A stretch of DNA of 64,000 nt from Paenisporosarcina cavernae (GTDB lineage Bacteria; Bacillota; Bacilli; Bacillales_A; Planococcaceae), in the NCBI RefSeq assembly GCF_003595195.1, contig NZ_CP032418.1:1913501-1977500 (forward strand), written 5' to 3'. Each line of letters begins with the position of its first letter. Position 1 is the first letter of the stretch. Both the position numbers and the translations under genes were made by a program. Below the pieces are notes generated by a model. The model was not told the origin of the DNA and did not search any database. It saw nothing but the letters and a program-made list of their open reading frames with translations. Shown here in pieces: positions 55,169-64,000 of this stretch.

Positions 55169-55339
55169 TCTTTGTTGAACTTCTTCAGCATCATCTAATT
55201 GCGCTGGGTCCGACACTCGATGATCTTTCTTCAATTCTTTCTCATCTCGCATTTTCTCCATTTGGCGTCCAAGTTGTTTTAACTCTTCCATCGAACTTGC
55301 CATTGAGCCATTACGTGGTTCTTGTTCGTGCTTCGCCAT
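55157..55339 (-). CDS. Small hydrophilic protein of unknown function
   Basis: A 60-residue, highly charged protein (Lys, Glu, Gln, Asp, Met), predicted largely helical, without Cys or membrane segment. ATG at 55339 has AAAGGAG at 10-nt spacing; the GTG three codons earlier is too close. Its stop lies inside the terminator shared with the purine permease. Small acidic/basic proteins of this kind are common in spore formers; family not recognised. Confidence 0.65.
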   Translation of the reverse strand: MAKHEQEPRNGSMASSMEELKQLGRQMEKMRDEKELKKDHRVSDPAQLDDAEEVQQREKD

Positions 55340-55507
55340 CGCGTCCACACTCCTTTTTCACATCATAGAAAATTCCTCTTTGTATTGCAAGTCACAATTG
55401 GTCGATTTATCGTCACACTTCACCAGAGGAAGTCATTTCTTTTTTTTTAGAAATAAAGTATACTACCTATATAGTGAACTTGATTTCCGATGAAGGAGGC
55501 AATTATC

Positions 55508-55606
55508 GTGAGACTACTTCTTATTTTAGGTGTTTGCGTCGCGTTCCTTTCTGCAATTTTTACAGCAGGATACGATGACAAACCAGGTACAGCTCAAAAG
55601 AAATAA
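55508..55606 (+). CDS. Small secreted or membrane peptide, 32 residues
   Basis: A 32-codon ORF: hydrophobic N-terminus (RLLLILGVCVAFLSAIFTAGY) and polar tail (DDKPGTAQKK). GTG start behind a near-perfect GAAGGAGG and followed by a strong terminator, so it looks like an independent expressed gene. TATACT at 55461 may be its -10. Not recognised. Confidence 0.6.
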   Translation: MRLLLILGVCVAFLSAIFTAGYDDKPGTAQKK

Positions 55607-55609
55607 TAC

Positions 55610-55645
55610 AAAAGGGCCATCCATTTTGGATAAGCCCTTTTTTTC
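55610..55645 (+). terminator. Intrinsic terminator of the 32-residue peptide gene
   Basis: AAAGGGC-TCC / GGAT-GCCCTTT stem plus seven T, between convergent genes. Confidence 0.78.
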
Positions 55646-56117
55646 ATGTCAAATTCGGATAGTTTTGTTGACGAAGCGCCTCATAAATTAGGATATTGGC
55701 GGCATTCGATAAATTTAAGGAGCGTATATTTTCATTCATGGGAATGCGGATGAGTGTTTCTGGATTCGCCTCTAAAACTTCCGGCGGTAACCCTTTCGTT
55801 TCTTGTCCGAATACAAAAAAGTAATCTTCTTCCGCATGGTCAAAGGTATAAGTCGAGTGAATCTTCGCCCCAAACTTCGTTACATAATAAAACTTCCCAT
55901 CTGGATACGCATCATAAAACGCTTGCAAGTTTTCATGGTAATGAATGTCTACGTGCTCCCAATAATCAAGTCCAGCACGTTTTAACATTTTATCATCCGT
56001 CGAAAACCCTAGTGGTTTAATCAAATGTAATTTTGCTCCAGTACCAGCACACGTTCTTGCTATGTTTCCTGTATTAGCTGGAATCAGTGGTTGATAAAGT
56101 ACAACATGTATTGCCAT
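55644..56117 (-). CDS. trmL: tRNA (cytidine/uridine-34-2'-O)-methyltransferase TrmL (CspR)
   Basis: A 157-residue SPOUT methyltransferase. VLYQPLIPANTGNIARTCAGTGAKLHLIKPLGF (start), VFGQETKGLPPEVLEANPETLIRIPM (near 100-125) and RSLNLSNAANILIYEALRQ (knot) are the signature segments. It methylates the ribose at position 34 of tRNALeu isoacceptors. It lies 12 bp after queG, another tRNA wobble-base enzyme, as in B. subtilis. Confidence 0.95.
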   Translation of the reverse strand: MAIHVVLYQPLIPANTGNIARTCAGTGAKLHLIKPLGFSTDDKMLKRAGLDYWEHVDIHYHENLQAFYDAYPDGKFYYVTKFGAKIHSTYTFDHAEEDYFFVFGQETKGLPPEVLEANPETLIRIPMNENIRSLNLSNAANILIYEALRQQNYPNLT

Positions 56118-56129
56118 TTCGACACTTCC

Positions 56130-57266
56130 TTATTTCATTAGTTGAACACCTAAACCTTTTCGTATTTCTTCTATCACTGTCGGGTCTTGTTCTTTCTTCA
56201 TTGCTTCTTCTAATGCTACACGTCCAGCGTCTGTTCCGATTTTACCAATCGCCCAAGCCGCAGTTCCTCGAATTACTTCTCGTGGATCATTCTGCATGAT
56301 TTCGATTAAATCATCCACTGCTTCTATTTCTTTAAAGTGCGCAATAGCTAAAATCGCATTTCGTTGAATCGGTTTTTTCCCTCTCCACGAACCTGACATC
56401 TGACCAAATTGCTCTTTAAATGCACGATTGTTTATTTTCAATAATGGTTGTAAAAGTGGCTTTACCTTTTCAGGATCAGGTTCAAACTCAGGATGAAGAT
56501 GAAAATCGACACCTTTATTTTTCGGGCATACTGTTTGGCAAGTATCACAGCCATAAATTCGGTTACCTATTTTCACGCGAAATTCGTCAGGCAAATAAGA
56601 TTTTGTCTGTGTTAAAAAAGCGATACATCGCTGGGCATTCAATTGACCACCTTCAACTATTGCCCCCGTAGGACAAACATCCAAACATAATGTGCAATCG
56701 CCACATTGATCTTCAATTGGCGTATCTGGTCGAAATGAAATATTCGTAATCATTTCACCTAAATAGACGTAAGAGCCGAATTCTGGCGTTATAATGGACG
56801 TGTTCTTCGCGCTCCACCCAATTCCAGCCCGCTCCGCTACCGCCCGATCGGATAATTCTCCTGTGTCGACCATGGAAGTGAGCACTGCGCCCGGATAATG
56901 CTCGACGATAAACATCTCTAACATAGCGAGTTTTTCCCGTAGCACATGGTGATAATCATCTCCCCAAGAAGCACGGGCAAAAATGCCTCTTCTAGCACCT
57001 TTTTTTCCTTGCGGAGCATCTTTCATGCGTGAAGGATACGCAAGTGCGATCGAAATAATCGATTGAGCATCCGGTTGAAGTAGCTTTGGAGTCGTTCTTT
57101 TTTCCAAATCAGGCTCTTCAAATCCAGATTGATACGACAATTCTTGCTGGCGAATTAAACGTGCTTTCAATTCCACAAAAGGAGCAGCGGAAGCAAATCC
57201 TATTTTATCAATTCCAATAAACTTCGCATATGCACGAACCTCTTCTTGGAAAGTCTCTATAGTCAT
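56130..57266 (-). CDS. queG: Epoxyqueuosine reductase QueG
   Basis: A 378-residue cobalamin-dependent reductase making queuosine from epoxyqueuosine in tRNA. Two 4Fe-4S motifs: CGDCTLCLDVCPTGAI (near 180-195) and CDTCQTVCPKN (near 236); C-terminal HEAT-like repeats with HFKEIEAVDDLIEIM and RGTAAWAIGKIG. Operon with trmL. Confidence 0.95.
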   Translation of the reverse strand: MTIETFQEEVRAYAKFIGIDKIGFASAAPFVELKARLIRQQELSYQSGFEEPDLEKRTTPKLLQPDAQSIISIALAYPSRMKDAPQGKKGARRGIFARASWGDDYHHVLREKLAMLEMFIVEHYPGAVLTSMVDTGELSDRAVAERAGIGWSAKNTSIITPEFGSYVYLGEMITNISFRPDTPIEDQCGDCTLCLDVCPTGAIVEGGQLNAQRCIAFLTQTKSYLPDEFRVKIGNRIYGCDTCQTVCPKNKGVDFHLHPEFEPDPEKVKPLLQPLLKINNRAFKEQFGQMSGSWRGKKPIQRNAILAIAHFKEIEAVDDLIEIMQNDPREVIRGTAAWAIGKIGTDAGRVALEEAMKKEQDPTVIEEIRKGLGVQLMK

Positions 57267-57315
57267 TTGTCTCCTCCTTCCTGTGCTACACTGTTTTTAT
57301 AAGGGGGCGAGAAAA

Positions 57316-57981
57316 ATGGACATATCCATTCATCCAACCATAATACAACATATACCTGACTATTTTATCGGAGTGAACTATTATCAGTCTACCACCATCT
57401 CGGAATCCCCGCAGATGTTGAAAGGCAGACTTCAACTTTTTCAAGAAAGTCTCTTTTTTGATTTACAAGATACAACTCTAGCGGAACTCCCAGAGATTCA
57501 ACAATTACGTAAACAATGGAAACGATTTGGAGCTGATCCTAGCAGGTACCGAAATTCGTATGAAGCGATGCTTCGCCGAATCGCAAAAGGAACCTATCTT
57601 TCTTCTATTAATAGTGGAGTTGATCTGAATAACTTTTTTTCACTCCAATATAAAGTACCGATAGGATTATATACTGCAAAAGCAATTGAAGGCAACATCA
57701 TTCTCACTATTGGGAATGAAGAAACATCCTTCGTAGACGTGAATGGACGGGAGAACACACTACTTAAGATGATTGTCGCTTCGGACAATCTTGGAGCATT
57801 TGGCAGTCCTTTTATTGATTCCAAGCGAACAAGTGTTACAGAAGGCGTTGGAGACTATGTACAGCTCTTCTACTGGACGATTGACACAGATCCTGAAGAA
57901 GCAAATCTCATGCAACAAGCAGCTGGAAACATGTTTACACAAGTGAATGGTGGAGAGTTCACAGGAGCTCAAATTATATGA
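57316..57981 (+). CDS. B3/B4 tRNA-binding-domain protein
   Basis: A 221-residue protein resembling the B3/B4 domain of phenylalanyl-tRNA synthetase beta chain: LRKQWKRFGADPSRYRNSYEAMLRR (about 70-94) and SSINSGVDLNNFFSLQYKVPIGLY are typical. Possible tRNA-editing or binding role. ATG 57316 after AAGGGGG; an upstream start is in the promoter of queG. Divergent to queG. Confidence 0.85.
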   Translation: MDISIHPTIIQHIPDYFIGVNYYQSTTISESPQMLKGRLQLFQESLFFDLQDTTLAELPEIQQLRKQWKRFGADPSRYRNSYEAMLRRIAKGTYLSSINSGVDLNNFFSLQYKVPIGLYTAKAIEGNIILTIGNEETSFVDVNGRENTLLKMIVASDNLGAFGSPFIDSKRTSVTEGVGDYVQLFYWTIDTDPEEANLMQQAAGNMFTQVNGGEFTGAQII

Positions 57982-58180
57982 AGTTAATTTTAATTTATCA
58001 CACCTTTATAGAATTCATTAAATAACAATGCTATCTGGCAGGGTCTATTTAAAGAAATATTTCTTAAAATTCTGTGTCCTTGAAAAAACATAATTTTTTC
58101 TTACTGCCTCATTTTGAGTGAAATATCTTCACTATCTCTAGAATTCCATTTTGCTGAATGACATCGGTACTTTATTTGGA

Positions 58181-58215
58181 AGAAAACGCCTATCCAATGT
58201 GATAGACGTTTTTTT
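58181..58215 (+). terminator. Intrinsic terminator downstream of the B3/B4 gene
   Basis: AACG-CCTATC / GATAG-A-CGTT stem followed by seven T, 200 bp after the gene. The 57982-58293 gap holds nothing else I can support. Confidence 0.7.
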
Positions 58216-58293
58216 GATTTGTAGACACTTTAATGGCCTATGATACACGATATTTTCACAAAACAGAGTGTCTCTCTTCCCTCGCTTTATCTA

Positions 58294-59070
58294 TCATGTA
58301 GGAATTGGAGGACATTCGTGTCCTGGAACTACTGGTCCACATGCTCCTCCTGATGAAGTAGCATTTACATTCACTGAAAAATCTAAAGGCACGGTTACAC
58401 ATATAACTTGAGAAACCGTAAATGTACATACCCCAGTATTTGGAAGTGGAGTAAAACCAGGAACAGCCGTACATTCACCTATGATAGGTCCATCTAAACA
58501 TGACACTAATGGAGTTCTAGAAGATACGATTGGTTCAAGCGATACAGTCGCTTGAGGACATACCTCCGCTGTTACTTGTTTTAAACAATTAACAGGAACA
58601 ACACAGGGCACTAGCAAACCATCTATAGAGCCGGTTGTATCGGATGAAGTAGGACCACCTCCGATTTTTACACCAAAAAGGCCAGGTTGTAACGATTCTA
58701 TACCAAACACTTCATCATAGATTAACTGAAATGTCACACACTCTGCTGCATCAACATCTCCAAAATATTCTACTTTGAAATTTGGTACCCCAAATATGGC
58801 TTCCCCATTCGTAATAGTTCCTTCTTCCCCGGCAACTACTACCCGAATCGGAGTAATTCCACCTGTACATAACTCAAACACCACGTAGCTGATACCAGTT
58901 TGTGGGACTACGTTACAATTACATACTTTATAAAATACACTAGTTTGACCTAGCTCTGGACCTGGTGAAATACTTTGAAACTGAACACCATACTGAAGTG
59001 TCCCACCATTTGGAACATTGACACAAAGAAAATCCCCCGAAAAAAAATTCGTACAAGCCTCGCAAGGCAT
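58294..59070 (-). CDS. Cys-rich repeat-bearing surface/spore-type protein
   Basis: A 258-residue protein without signal peptide. It starts MPCEACTNFFSGDFLCVNVP and has many spaced Cys (for example CNCN, CTGG, CVVPVNC, CPQA, CLDG, CTAV, CGPVV). The last about 85 residues form a module (EVCPQATVSLEP ... VCTFTVSQVICVTVPLDFSVNV ... GGACGPVVPGHECPPIP) repeated in the neighbouring pseudogene. ATG 59070 follows GGAGGTG; upstream extension rejected. The Cys-rich pattern suggests a cross-linked spore-coat or exosporium protein, but no family was identified. Confidence 0.7.
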   Translation of the reverse strand: MPCEACTNFFSGDFLCVNVPNGGTLQYGVQFQSISPGPELGQTSVFYKVCNCNVVPQTGISYVVFELCTGGITPIRVVVAGEEGTITNGEAIFGVPNFKVEYFGDVDAAECVTFQLIYDEVFGIESLQPGLFGVKIGGGPTSSDTTGSIDGLLVPCVVPVNCLKQVTAEVCPQATVSLEPIVSSRTPLVSCLDGPIIGECTAVPGFTPLPNTGVCTFTVSQVICVTVPLDFSVNVNATSSGGACGPVVPGHECPPIPT

Positions 59071-59165
59071 ACTTTTCACCTCCGTTTCCATCCATAAAAC
59101 TGCAGATACAAACAGCAATTCCACGATAAATTAATCGAAGAACTGATTTCTGTTGATTATCTGTA

Positions 59166-59536
59166 TTAGACAGTGGGAAGTGGAGGACAATCTTCTCCGG
59201 GAACTACAGGACCGCATGCTCCTCCTGAAGGAGTAGCATTAACATTGACTGAGAAATCTAAAGGAATCGTCACACAAATAATTTGAGAAACAGCAAACGT
59301 ACACACGCCAGTGTTAGGTAGCGGAGTGATCCAGGGATAGCTGAACATTCCCCAATAATTGGACCATTGATACAAGATACGATAGGTGTACCCGGTGTCA
59401 CTACAGGTTCAAGCGTTACTGTAGCCTGCGCGCAAACTTCCGCCGTAACATTTTGCGTACAAGCAAACGGATCTACTTGTTGAACACCAACAGAATTCCC
59501 ACAACCACAATTACTTTATTGTGATTCATTCGACAT
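59166..59536 (-). pseudogene. Decayed paralogue of the Cys-rich protein
   Basis: Begins with ATG 59536 behind GAAAGGAGG, then has a TAA at codon 7 (59516-59518), after which the reading continues as SNCGCGNSVGVQQVDPFACT and the module EVCAQATVTLEP ... GPIIGECSAIPG. Near 59328-59332 one base is missing relative to the intact neighbour (GGATCACTCC where a GGATTCACTCC-type sequence is expected); the next frame then gives LPNTGVCTFAVSQIICVTIPLDF to the end. Two independent lesions indicate inactivation; sequencing error could explain one. Confidence 0.82.
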
Positions 59537-59691
59537 ATTTTAACCTCCTTTCATCATTGATAGTTCAATGTATTTAAAAATGGAAAGGGGAGATGGTTAA
59601 ATAACTCGTGTTTTTGATTTTATTCAAAAAAAATTAGTAGTTAGGTAAAATAGAATTAAATAGATCCTACACAAAAAAACGATAATAAAAA

Positions 59692-59726
59692 TAAAAAAAC
59701 TCTCCACTAGTTAGTGAAGAGCATGA
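59692..59726 (-). terminator. Intrinsic terminator of the rRNA-tRNA operon
   Basis: Minus-strand stem CTCTTCACT / AGTGGAGAG with a 4-nt loop and seven T, just after the last tRNA. Confidence 0.85.
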
Positions 59727-59739
59727 TGTAAAATTAGGA

Positions 59740-59820
59740 TACCGGTGGTCGGGGTCGAACCGACACTCCAAAGGAACACGATTTTGAGTCGTGCGCGTCT
59801 GCCAATTCCGCCACACCGGC
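59740..59820 (-). tRNA. tRNA-Leu (anticodon CAA)
   Basis: Cloverleaf with acceptor GCCGGTG / CACCGGT, long variable arm and anticodon loop CTCAAAA. It is the only tRNA of the cluster without encoded CCA (TCC follows the discriminator A). Confidence 0.93.
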
Positions 59821-59848
59821 ATAATAAGAATGAGTAAAAAAAAAGATA

Positions 59849-59922
59849 TGGAGGCGGCAACCGGATTTGAACCGGTGATAAGGGTGTTGCAGACCCGTGC
59901 CTTACCACTTGGCTATGCCGCC
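59849..59922 (-). tRNA. tRNA-Cys (anticodon GCA)
   Basis: Acceptor GGCGGCA / TGCCGCC, anticodon loop CTGCAAC, CCA encoded. Confidence 0.95.
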
Positions 59923-59929
59923 AATATAA

Positions 59930-60004
59930 TGGAGCGGAAGACGAGGTTCGAACTCGCGACCCCCACCTTGGCAAGGTGGTGTTCTACCACTGAACTACTT
60001 CCGC
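59930..60004 (-). tRNA. tRNA-Gly (anticodon GCC)
   Basis: Acceptor GCGGAAG / CTTCCGC, loop with GCC, CCA encoded. Confidence 0.95.
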
Positions 60005-60012
60005 ATAAAAAA

Positions 60013-60087
60013 TGGCTGGGGTACCTGGATTCGAACCAGGGCATGACGGAATCAAAATCCGTTGCCTTACCGCTTGGCTATACCCCA
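60013..60087 (-). tRNA. tRNA-Gln (anticodon TTG)
   Basis: Acceptor TGGGGTA / TACCCCA, anticodon loop TTTTGAT, CCA encoded. Confidence 0.95.
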
Positions 60088-60109
60088 ACATAAAAAAAAG
60101 ATAAAAAAA

Positions 60110-60186
60110 TGGGGCGACCGAGGGGAATCGAACCCCCGAATGTCGGAACCACAATCCGATGCGTTAACCACTTCGCCACGACCGCC
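60110..60186 (-). tRNA. tRNA-His (anticodon GTG)
   Basis: Extra 5' G typical of tRNA-His, anticodon loop TTGTGGT, CCA encoded. Confidence 0.95.
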
Positions 60187-60246
60187 ACAATGTTATTCTA
60201 TTATATCCAGTTTTTCTGAAACCGTCACTTCAAAAGTGAAGTTTAT

Positions 60247-60320
60247 TGGCAGGGGCAGTAGGAATCGAACCCACACTGACGGTTTTGGAGACCGTAGTTC
60301 TACCTTTAAACTATGCCCCT
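60247..60320 (-). tRNA. tRNA-Trp (anticodon CCA)
   Basis: Acceptor AGGGGCA / TGCCCCT, anticodon loop CTCCAAA, 3' CCA encoded. Confidence 0.95.
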
Positions 60321-60326
60321 AAAAAC

Positions 60327-60410
60327 TGGTGGAGGGGGGCGGATTCGAACCGCCGAACCCTAAGGAGCGGATTTACAGTCCGCCGCGTTTAGCCACTTCG
60401 CTACCCCTCC
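60327..60410 (-). tRNA. tRNA-Tyr (anticodon GTA)
   Basis: Acceptor GGAGGGG / CCCCTCC, long variable arm, anticodon loop CTGTAAA, CCA encoded. Confidence 0.95.
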
Positions 60411-60417
60411 AGGGATA

Positions 60418-60493
<76 letters not shown>

Positions 60494-60495
60494 GA

Positions 60496-60571
60496 TGGTG
60501 GCTCAGGACGGAATCGAACCGCCGACACAAGGATTTTCAGTCCTTTGCTCTACCAACTGAGCTACTGAGCC
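60496..60571 (-). tRNA. tRNA-Phe (anticodon GAA)
   Basis: Acceptor GGCTCAG / CTGAGCC, anticodon loop CTGAAAA, CCA encoded; only 2 bp from tRNA-Thr. Confidence 0.95.
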
Positions 60572-60593
60572 TTACTATGTTGATGCTAAAAAA

Positions 60594-60669
60594 TGGCGGT
60601 CCCGACGGGAATCGAACCCGCGATCTCCTGCGTGACAGGCAGGCATGTTAACCGCTACACCACGGGACC
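60594..60669 (-). tRNA. tRNA-Asp (anticodon GTC)
   Basis: Acceptor GGTCCCG / CGGGACC, anticodon loop CTGTCAC, CCA encoded. Confidence 0.95.
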
Positions 60670-60747
<78 letters not shown>

Positions 60748-60775
60748 ACAATAGTATGAAATTACTTAATAAAAA

Positions 60776-60851
60776 TGGTGGAGGATGACGGGATCGAACC
60801 GCCGACCCCCTGCTTGTAAGGCAGGTGCTCTCCCAGCTGAGCTAATCCTCC
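60776..60851 (-). tRNA. tRNA-Val (anticodon TAC)
   Basis: Acceptor GGAGGAT / ATCCTCC, anticodon loop CTTACAA, CCA encoded. Confidence 0.95.
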
Positions 60852-60869
60852 GAGATGTTCAAGATGTAA

Positions 60870-60944
60870 TGGTGACCCCTACGGGATTCGAACCCGTGTT
60901 ACCGCCGTGAAAGGGCGGTGTCTTAACCGCTTGACCAAGGGGCC
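60870..60944 (-). tRNA. tRNA-Glu (anticodon TTC)
   Basis: Acceptor begins GGCCCCT, anticodon loop CTTTCAC, CCA encoded. Confidence 0.95.
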
Positions 60945-60963
60945 ATATGTAGTAAAAGTAATC

Positions 60964-61055
60964 TGGCGGAGAGCAAGGGATTTGAACCCTTGAGACAGGG
61001 TTACCCGCCTACACGATTTCCAATCGTGCTCCTTCGGCCACTCGGACAGCTCTCC
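60964..61055 (-). tRNA. tRNA-Ser (anticodon GGA)
   Basis: Acceptor GGAGAGC / GCTCTCC, long variable arm, anticodon loop TTGGAAA, CCA encoded. Confidence 0.95.
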
Positions 61056-61064
61056 AAAAATAAA

Positions 61065-61139
61065 TGGCTCCGAAGGCAGGATTCGAACCTGCGACCAACC
61101 GGTTAACAGCCGGTTGCTCTACCACTGAGCTACTTCGGA
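61065..61139 (-). tRNA. tRNA-Asn (anticodon GTT)
   Basis: Acceptor TCCGAAG / CTTCGGA, anticodon loop CTGTTAA, CCA encoded. First tRNA after the 5S gene. Confidence 0.95.
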
Positions 61140-61172
61140 ATAAAATCTCTAGCTCAATTTAAAACATTTACA

Positions 61173-61288
<116 letters not shown>

Positions 61289-61444
61289 CTATGAAGTTTT
61301 TAAGGACAAGGTTTATTATATCAACACTGACCTTTTTTTCAAGCGTTTTTTCTAATTATTTTAGATTTTATTCGCTCAAAACTGGATAAATGTCATTGAA
61401 AGAACACGTTCGGTGGAAACGTCTTGCGACGTTCCACATGTTTT

Positions 61445-64000
<2,556 letters not shown>

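Overview
The window looks like a chromosomal segment of a low-GC, spore-forming member of the Bacillales. Gene content and order follow the hem-ecs-yha-yhe and yhc/yhd neighbourhoods of Bacillus subtilis, but spacing, gene losses and start codons (many TTG/GTG behind strong Shine-Dalgarno sequences) point to a related family, probably Planococcaceae. That placement is inference. A YjcZ-type sporulation peptide supports spore formation. There are no phage genes, transposases or CRISPR arrays.

Layout. 1-5.1 kb: the end of a Bce-type two-component system, lplJ, yhfH, and a TetR/YhgE pair. 5.6-10 kb: coproporphyrin-dependent haem genes (hemE-hemH-hemY) with divergent hmoB. 10-17 kb: ecsAB, hit, trpP, a YtxH-like gene, scoC, small membrane genes and prsA. 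17-30 kb: yhaM-yhaN-yhaO, yhaQP, yhaR, a cold-shock gene, hemZ and yheA/yheB/yheE. 30-34 kb: a BmrCD-like drug exporter behind a leader peptide and terminator. 34-42 kb: a stress protein, photolyase, a chrA-kynU-kynB operon, a CorC-type protein and a CDF transporter. 43-57 kb: an rsgA paralogue behind its own leader peptide and terminator, yhdA, an AirSR-like redox two-component system, pgcA, yhcX, a thiol-disulfide pair, a pseudouridine synthase, an aldo/keto reductase, a purine permease with a PurR-like double box, trmL and queG. 58-59.5 kb: a Cys-rich protein and its decayed paralogue. 59.7-64 kb: the distal part of an rRNA operon on the minus strand (23S, 5S, then 15 tRNAs in trnD order).

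The most unusual structure is a family of four tandem arrays (5282-5470, 13908-14117, 42168-42566, 52569-52757). Each has an exact 21-bp period, two turns of B-DNA. Each unit has a conserved core ATTAGGACACT and a 10-bp partner that is homogenised within each array and differs between arrays. All 47 units point the same way on the chromosome whatever the direction of the neighbouring genes, and all lie in intergenic gaps. They leave open reading frames only because 21 is a multiple of 3. A second, unrelated repeat family (TTGCATG / TTTCTTAACAGGAGATT) fills the gap at 25.8-26.2 kb.

Several probable RNA or DNA switches are visible: leader-peptide attenuators before bmrC and rsgA, a five-triplet TRAP-like site overlapping the trpP ribosome-binding site with a possible SD-sequestering element upstream, inverted PurBoxes before the purine permease, and inverted repeats around the TetR gene. 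Function calls come from reading protein motifs and recalled family knowledge; no database search was run.
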